NCBI RefSeq assembly: GCF_000590925.1
Contig: NZ_CP004372.1
Coordinates: forward strand, 3,081,001 to 3,145,000
Source of the DNA: Roseibacterium elongatum DSM 19469
Lineage (GTDB): Bacteria; Pseudomonadota; Alphaproteobacteria; Rhodobacterales; Rhodobacteraceae
Reading direction: 5' to 3'
Length of the DNA: 64,000 bases
Positions within the stretch are counted from its first letter, which is position 1. Each line of letters begins with the position of its first letter. The notes under the pieces were generated by a model. It did not search any database. It was not told the origin of the DNA and worked only from the letters and a program-made list of their open reading frames with translations. The position numbers were made by a program, and so were the translations under genes. Below, piece after piece: positions 56,706 through 64,000 of the stretch.

Positions 56706-57635
56706 ATGTCCAAGAAGAACCGAACAGACTGGCTCGACCGGCTGAGTGACGCGGCGTTTCGCGGCACCGTGGCCGCGATCCGGCTTGTTCCTTGGCGCTG
56801 GCGCATCCCGGCAATGGGCGCGTTTATGGCCCGCATCGTCGGGCCCATCGCGGGCTATCGCCGCCGCGCCGAGGCCCATCTGGCCTATATCTACCCCGAC
56901 ATGCCGCCGGCCGAGCGTCGCCGCATCGCGCGCGCCGCGCTCGACAATATCGGGCGCACCATCATCGAGAACTACTCGCCCAAGGAACAGATCGCCCGAT
57001 ATGCCGGGCTGACGCCGCAGGGCGCGGGCTGGCCCGTTGTTGCCCGGGCCCAGGAAGAAGGCCGACCGATGCTGTTCGTGACCGGCCATTTCGGAAACTG
57101 GCAGGTCGGGCGCGTGGCATTGAATGCGCGGGGCTTATCCATTGGCGGCCTGTATCGACCGTTCAACAACCCCTACGCCAACGCCCATTACGTCTGGTCG
57201 GTCGAGGCCGTAGGCGGCACCGCCTATTCCCGCGACCGGCGCGGGCTGGCGGCGTTTCTCAAGACGCTGCGCCAGGGCGGTCAGGCTGCCATGATGCTGG
57301 ATCAGTATGTCAGCGACGGCGCCTTCCTGACATTCATGGGCAAGGAGGCCCTGACCTCGCTCTCCGCCGCCGAGATGGCCCTGCGCCACGATGCGCTGTT
57401 GGTGCCCATCTACTGCCCGCGTCTGCCCGATGGTCAGAGTTTCGCCATCGAGATCGAAGCGCCCATCCCGCCCGGCACGCCGGAAGAGATGACACAAGCG
57501 CTCAATGACAGCCTCGAGGCGCAGATCCGCGCCCGGCCCGAACAATGGTTCTGGATCCACCGCCGTTGGAAGCCCGAGCGCCTGGAAAAAAAGAAACGTC
57601 GACGCCGCGCCGCCGCGGCTGCGGGCAAAGACTAG
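56706..57635 (+). CDS. LpxL/HtrB-like lysophospholipid or lipid A acyltransferase
   Basis: A 309-residue inner-membrane-associated acyltransferase. The family pattern is clear: G-H-F-G-N-W-Q-V-G near residue 120 (catalytic His), Y-R-P-F-N-N near 145, M-L-D-Q-Y near 195 and W-F-W-I-H-R-R-W-K-P near the C-terminus. The final ~20 residues are very basic (K-K-K-R-R-R-R), suitable for membrane contact. Probably adds a secondary acyl chain to lipid A. Confidence 0.87.
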   Translation: MSKKNRTDWLDRLSDAAFRGTVAAIRLVPWRWRIPAMGAFMARIVGPIAGYRRRAEAHLAYIYPDMPPAERRRIARAALDNIGRTIIENYSPKEQIARYAGLTPQGAGWPVVARAQEEGRPMLFVTGHFGNWQVGRVALNARGLSIGGLYRPFNNPYANAHYVWSVEAVGGTAYSRDRRGLAAFLKTLRQGGQAAMMLDQYVSDGAFLTFMGKEALTSLSAAEMALRHDALLVPIYCPRLPDGQSFAIEIEAPIPPGTPEEMTQALNDSLEAQIRARPEQWFWIHRRWKPERLEKKKRRRRAAAAAGKD

Positions 57636-57653
57636 GCCCCGCGCTCGGCCGGA

Positions 57654-58363
57654 TCAGTCCACCCGAGCGGCGGCAAAGATCGGCCCGTGATCGCGATGCT
57701 GCACGATGACAACCCGCGGCAGCCCATCCGAGGCCGCAAGGCGGGTCGCAAACGGCGCGGCCCCGTCCCAATCGGCCAACACATGCCAGCGCGCACGATA
57801 TTGTGGTATTCCGCGACCCGTCCCGCGTTCTCGCCTCGGGCGATCTCGACCCGTTCTTCCGGCTGATAGGCGACCAGATGAACCACCATGGGCGGGGCGG
57901 GCGTGTCGGCCAGCCAGTCGGCTTGCAGGTCATAGCCATCGCCGGTGGCGTCCACGCTCAGGCGCACCGGATCGGGGGCATTGCCATGCTCCATGAGCAG
58001 GTCGGCCACCTCCATCGGGCGAAAGCCCACGACGTGATCGGCCCCGCCGATGACCATTTGCGGCGTGTAGACCACGGTCGATCCCGCGGCGACGCCGTAG
58101 TCGTGCTGCCGCTGGGTAAAAGCGGGCTGCGCAAAGGTGTCGGCCCAGCCGATGTAATCCCAGTAATCGACATGCAGCGCCAGCGCGATCACGCCCTCAC
58201 GATCGGCCAATTGCGCCAGCAACCCGTCGGCGGGCGGGCAGGCCGAGCAGCCCTGGCTGGTGAACAGCTCGACCACGACCGGCGATTGTGCCTGCGCGCC
58301 GACCGGCACCACCCAAAGGCCCACCCCGGTCAACAACGCGGCAGCGTGACGTGCGATACCCAT
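57654..58363 (-). CDS. DUF1223 thioredoxin-like secreted protein, frameshifted near 57792
   Basis: A 236-residue (corrected) periplasmic protein with signal peptide L-L-T-G-V-G-L-W-V-V-P-V-G-A-Q-A. A thioredoxin-like C-S-A-C motif in F-T-S-Q-G-C-S-A-C-P-P-A-D near residue 40 marks DUF1223. One base is missing near 57792; adding it continues W-H-V-L-A-D-W-D-G-A and ends at 57654 with A-A-R-V-D. Role unknown, probably periplasmic redox. Confidence 0.82.
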
Positions 58364-58481
58364 GCGCCCAGAATTCCCCGTATCGTTTCGAATGTCCCAA
58401 CTCGTCCAGAGCTAAGCCGATCGCCCTGTGCTGGCCAATCAAGCCTTTGCGAGAGCGCGTTACAATCCCGCGCGGCCGCTG

Positions 58482-58958
58482 TCAGAGCCAGCGATGCGTC
58501 GCGTTCAGATAGCGGTGCGCCTCGGCCCCGAAGATTTTCCGCAGACCTTCTTCCTCGGGCTCGATGAACCGGCGCGTCAGAACGTGAAAGAACAGGTAAG
58601 GCAGCAGCACGGGGCTGAGCGACCCCAGCCACAGGACATAGCCCGTCACGATCGCCAGAAGCCCCAGGTAGATCGGGTTGCGGCTGTAACGATACGGCCC
58701 CTCAACGATCAGCGCGGTGGGGGTGTGATGCGGCTCGATCGTGGTTTTCTTGCGCCAGAACCACCATGCCGACCACGCGATCACGGCCAACGCAAAGCCG
58801 ATCAGCAGCCCGCCCGCCGCGCGGAACACCAAGCCGAAGGCCGTGACCAACGGCAGGTATTCGTTCAAGACCCAGGCCGCGACCAGGAACACCGTCAGCC
58901 AGACCGGCGGGATATCGGGAAACCCCTTGAGCGGTCCGTCCAGCAACCAGCGGATCAT
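58482..58958 (-). CDS. Isoprenylcysteine carboxyl methyltransferase-like protein
   Basis: A 158-residue membrane protein with four hydrophobic helices and the SAM-binding motif of the ICMT/PEMT group: G-P-Y-R-Y-S-R-N-P-I-Y-L-G near residue 90 and a C-terminal E-P-E-E-E-G-L segment. Bacterial members methylate lipids or small hydrophobic thiols, in general unproven. The start overlaps the ddaH stop by 4 bp, so it is translated together with ddaH. Confidence 0.82.
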   Translation of the reverse strand: MIRWLLDGPLKGFPDIPPVWLTVFLVAAWVLNEYLPLVTAFGLVFRAAGGLLIGFALAVIAWSAWWFWRKKTTIEPHHTPTALIVEGPYRYSRNPIYLGLLAIVTGYVLWLGSLSPVLLPYLFFHVLTRRFIEPEEEGLRKIFGAEAHRYLNATHRWL

Positions 58959-59761
58959 GTGGCCCCCCGCCCGTCAGGGATGGCGTAGCGCAGCGACATG
59001 CACGACAGGCCGCCATCGACCAGCGCGGCCTGCGTGGTGGCCAGTTCGACCACCTCGTATCCCGCATGCGTCAGGCGTTCGGCCGTGTGCGGGAACCCCG
59101 CACTCAGCAAGACCGGCGCGTTGAAGCGGATCGCATTGGCCGCGGCCGCCTCGCCCTCGGCGGTTTCGATCACGCGATAGCCGTCGAAACAGCCCGTGGC
59201 GGCAAGGCGCGGCGTCGCAAGGATCGTCTCGGGGTCCAGCAGGCTCGACTCGGTCTTGAAATGCAGGATCTCGGGCGGGGTTTCGACCAGCCGCAGCCGA
59301 TAACCCAGGTCCTCGACCAGGGGGCGCAGCGCCGCAATGCCCGCGCGGTCGGTGCGCGCGGACAGACCCACCATCGCTTCGGTGTCGGAACACAGGATGT
59401 CGCCGCCATCCACCGCCCCCTCGGGCAGGTCGATCACGCCCGCGCAATGCCGGACAAGATCAGGGCGCAGCGCCGCCGCCTCGCCCGCCCGGCTAGGCGC
59501 GCCGGGGCGCAGCATGATCGCAACGCCGTTCAGCACCAGCGCCGGATCCTCGATGAACACGCTGTCGGGGAAATGCTCCAGCGCGGGCAGGACCGTCACG
59601 GTCGCCCCGGTCGCGCGTAGCGCCGTCACATAGGCCGCGTGTTCGCGCGCAAAGGCCATCGGGTCCGGGTCGCCCTGATCGACGGCGCGCAAGCCCTCCG
59701 TGACCGAGGCGGCGGGCGCGCGACACAGCGCATGGGTGAAGGTGATCGAGCGGTTTTCCAT
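58955..59761 (-). CDS. ddaH: Dimethylarginine dimethylaminohydrolase
   Basis: Guanidino-modifying enzyme that hydrolyses methylated arginines to citrulline plus methylamines. The 268-residue sequence shows F-I-E-D-P-A near residue 70, D-G-G-D near 110, L-H-F-K-T-E-S-S-L near 165 (catalytic His) and the nucleophilic cysteine in D-G-G-L-S-C-M-S-L-R near 255, the Cys-His-Glu arrangement of the DDAH/arginine-deiminase fold. Start is ATG 59761, with an alternative at 59773. An SDR gene lies 41 bp upstream and an ICMT-like gene overlaps downstream. Confidence 0.88.
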   Translation of the reverse strand: MENRSITFTHALCRAPAASVTEGLRAVDQGDPDPMAFAREHAAYVTALRATGATVTVLPALEHFPDSVFIEDPALVLNGVAIMLRPGAPSRAGEAAALRPDLVRHCAGVIDLPEGAVDGGDILCSDTEAMVGLSARTDRAGIAALRPLVEDLGYRLRLVETPPEILHFKTESSLLDPETILATPRLAATGCFDGYRVIETAEGEAAAANAIRFNAPVLLSAGFPHTAERLTHAGYEVVELATTQAALVDGGLSCMSLRYAIPDGRGAT

Positions 59762-59802
59762 GCCCGCAGTCATCGCGCCGGGGCGCGGCCTTGTCCAGCC
59801 AT

Positions 59803-60510
59803 CTAAAGCCGGTAGCCACCGCTGACCGTCAGAACCTGCCCGGTGACGAACCCGGCATCGGGCGACAGCAGAAAGGCCACCGCGCCGGCGACATCCTCGG
59901 GCCGGCCGCTGCGGCCAAGCGGCGTGGCCGCGATCACCTCGGCGACCATCTCGGGCGGGCGCGGCGCCTCGGACTTTTCGATCAGGCCGGGTGCGACGGC
60001 ATTCACCCGGATGCCAAGCGGCCCCAATTCCCGCGCAAAAGCGGCGGTTGCGCCATCCAGCCCCGCCTTGCTGGCGGTATAGGCGGCGGCGCCCATGGGC
60101 GGGCGCACCGCATTGAGGGATGAGATATTCACCACCGACCCGCCCTGCCCCGTGGCCCCGCGCATCAGGTCCATCAGCGTGATCGGCGCGGTCAGGTTCA
60201 CCTCGATCAGGTCGCGATGGGTCGGGGTGGTGCCCCCCTCCGGCCCGCCCGCCATCGCGGCGGCGTTGTTGACCAACGCGTCGATGCGCCCCTCTTGCGC
60301 CATTACATCGGCCACCAACGCTTCGGCCGCGCCGGGCTGTGCCAGATCGCAGGCCACTGCCCGCGCGCCGATCGCTTCCGCCAATGCCTCGGCCTGCGCC
60401 CCTCGGCTGCGGTAGCTGAACACCACGCGCCAGCCTTCCGACGCCAACCGCCGCGCAATCGCCGCGCCGATCCCGCCTGCCGCGCCCGTTACCAAAGCCA
60501 CCCGGTCCAT
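59803..60510 (-). CDS. Short-chain dehydrogenase/reductase
   Basis: A 235-residue NAD(P)-dependent oxidoreductase with Rossmann motif T-G-A-A-G-G-I-G (residues 8-15), N-N-A-A near 85, the catalytic Ser in N-I-S-S and Y-T-A-S-K near 148, and P-G-L near 178. The substrate is unknown; similarity is to FabG-like enzymes. It has a downstream neighbour, ddaH, on the same strand with a 41-bp gap. Confidence 0.9.
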   Translation of the reverse strand: MDRVALVTGAAGGIGAAIARRLASEGWRVVFSYRSRGAQAEALAEAIGARAVACDLAQPGAAEALVADVMAQEGRIDALVNNAAAMAGGPEGGTTPTHRDLIEVNLTAPITLMDLMRGATGQGGSVVNISSLNAVRPPMGAAAYTASKAGLDGATAAFARELGPLGIRVNAVAPGLIEKSEAPRPPEMVAEVIAATPLGRSGRPEDVAGAVAFLLSPDAGFVTGQVLTVSGGYRL

Positions 60511-60644
60511 CGCCTGCCCCCTTTGTCCCGCCCAAGCCTGCCCCGGCGCAACGCCCGACACAACGCCCCAAGGCGCGGGCGAGCGGCCCCCGAGAGGGGG
60601 TCCGAGGCCGCGCCTGCCCCGGTCGGCGCGCGACACGCGCGGCG

Positions 60645-60685
60645 ACACCAAAAAGGAAAAGGCCCCCGGTCCGCGACCGGGGGCC
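60645..60685 (-). terminator. Rho-independent terminator of acnA
   Basis: GGCCCCCGGT (60661-60670) and ACCGGGGGCC (60676-60685) form a 10-bp stem with loop CCGCG. On the minus strand the stem is followed by TTTTCCTTTTT. It lies 42 bp past the acnA stop. Confidence 0.9.
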
Positions 60686-60726
60686 ACCCCTCACTGTCCC
60701 TTCGAAGTGAGTGCCTCGCGCCGCTC

Positions 60727-63474
<2,748 letters not shown>

Positions 63475-63761
63475 GGGTGCCTCCCTTTATCCGGTCGCTG
63501 GCTGCGTCTGTCAGACTGCTCCTGCCATTGACTTAAAGCGCAATCAAGAGGGATGGAAGGGGTCCGGGGCCAATCCGCATGCGGTTGCATACCTCTTTTC
63601 CGGTTTCGACCCGCGCCGGGGGTTTCGGCAGGATGCGTCCGCGCCACACGGGCTTGCCGGTCATCCGGGCGGTGGGCTGCCCGGGTCACGGGACGCGGCA
63701 TTGCGGCGCGGCGCGCGGCCGCTTCCCCTTGGCGCAGCGATGGGTTACCGCTTGGGCCGCA

Positions 63762-64000
63762 ATGACCTTGACCGTTTCCAATCTTTCCTGTGCCCGAGGG
63801 TCCACGCAGGTGCTGGCCGATGTCAGCTTTGCCGTCGCGCCCGGCGAGGCGTTAATCCTGCGCGGACCCAACGGCGCGGGCAAGACGACGCTTTTGCGCA
63901 CCCTGGCCGGGCTGACCCCGCCGCTGTCGGGGCACGTCGCCTGTGCGCCGGATTCGATCGCCTATGCCGGCCATGCCGACGGGCTGAAATCGCAGCTGAC
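63762..64000 (+). CDS. ccmA: Heme exporter ATP-binding protein CcmA (5' part)
   Basis: ABC ATPase of cytochrome c maturation (system I), which acts with CcmB/C to feed heme to CcmE. The 79 visible residues begin [13 protein letters not shown] and include Walker [10 protein letters not shown] near 40 and Y-A-G-H-A-D-G-L-K near 70, the CcmA-type H-x-D-G. The gene is cut by the window end; ccmB and ccmC would follow outside. 63475-63761 is the shared acnA/ccmA promoter gap, with no gene. Confidence 0.9.
   Translation, partial: MTLTVSNLSCARGSTQVLADVSFAVAPGEALILRGPNGAGKTTLLRTLAGLTPPLSGHVACAPDSIAYAGHADGLKSQL

Overview
The window is high-GC DNA whose gene content and order look like a chromosome of the Roseobacter group (Rhodobacteraceae, Alphaproteobacteria). 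The signs are FdsGBA-type NAD formate dehydrogenase, a DUF2312 protein, acnA divergent from ccmA, a Fur/Mur-type regulator, an FNR-type site and many GC-rich intergenic hairpins. The organism is inferred from family content only.

Layout: 1-8.3 kb is core metabolism: prfA (cut by the window start), a DUF1499 protein, ackA with a MaoC-Pta fusion, selO, a nucleoside hydrolase, an EamA transporter and fur. 8.5-12.8 kb is an ABC exporter set (ATPase, large FtsX-type permease, membrane fusion protein). 12.8-19.8 kb is fdsGBA-fdhD-fdsD with its LysR regulator. 19.9-24.6 kb holds a fumarylacetoacetase and the divergent katG/oxyR pair. 24.6-29.2 kb carries the oxygen-independent ubiquinone genes ubiTUV facing ubiDX, with a perfect FNR-type box between them. 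29.3-32.1 kb has a glycosyltransferase-methyltransferase fusion and a second methyltransferase. 32.3-39.2 kb has a sugar ABC transporter, a class II aldolase and mtnA, a set that fits 5-deoxy- or 5-methylthio-pentose salvage.

39.3-52.5 kb is an accessory region built on a tRNA-Thr(TGT) gene. The 3' 55 bp of that tRNA is repeated exactly 11.2 kb away, and a third, 14-bp copy lies a further 1.9 kb on, which suggests two elements inserted in tandem. Inside are two IS3-family insertion sequences, integrase fragments, a fructose-type uptake locus (frcR-frcBCA with a decayed frcK), an orphan Tat-exported solute-binding protein, and the most striking feature: a two-hairpin guanidine-II (mini-ykkC) riboswitch in front of an SMR guanidinium exporter and an isochorismatase-family hydrolase. 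52.6-64 kb returns to core genes: DUF2312, a DksA-like protein, DUF442, EamA, an LpxL-like acyltransferase, DUF1223, an ICMT-like protein, DDAH, an SDR, acnA and the start of ccmA.

Caution: at least eleven otherwise normal genes are broken by a single 1- or 2-base indel, often in a homopolymer or short repeat. Such a density in housekeeping genes points to uncorrected sequence error more than to pseudogenes. These genes are annotated across their full span with the break marked.
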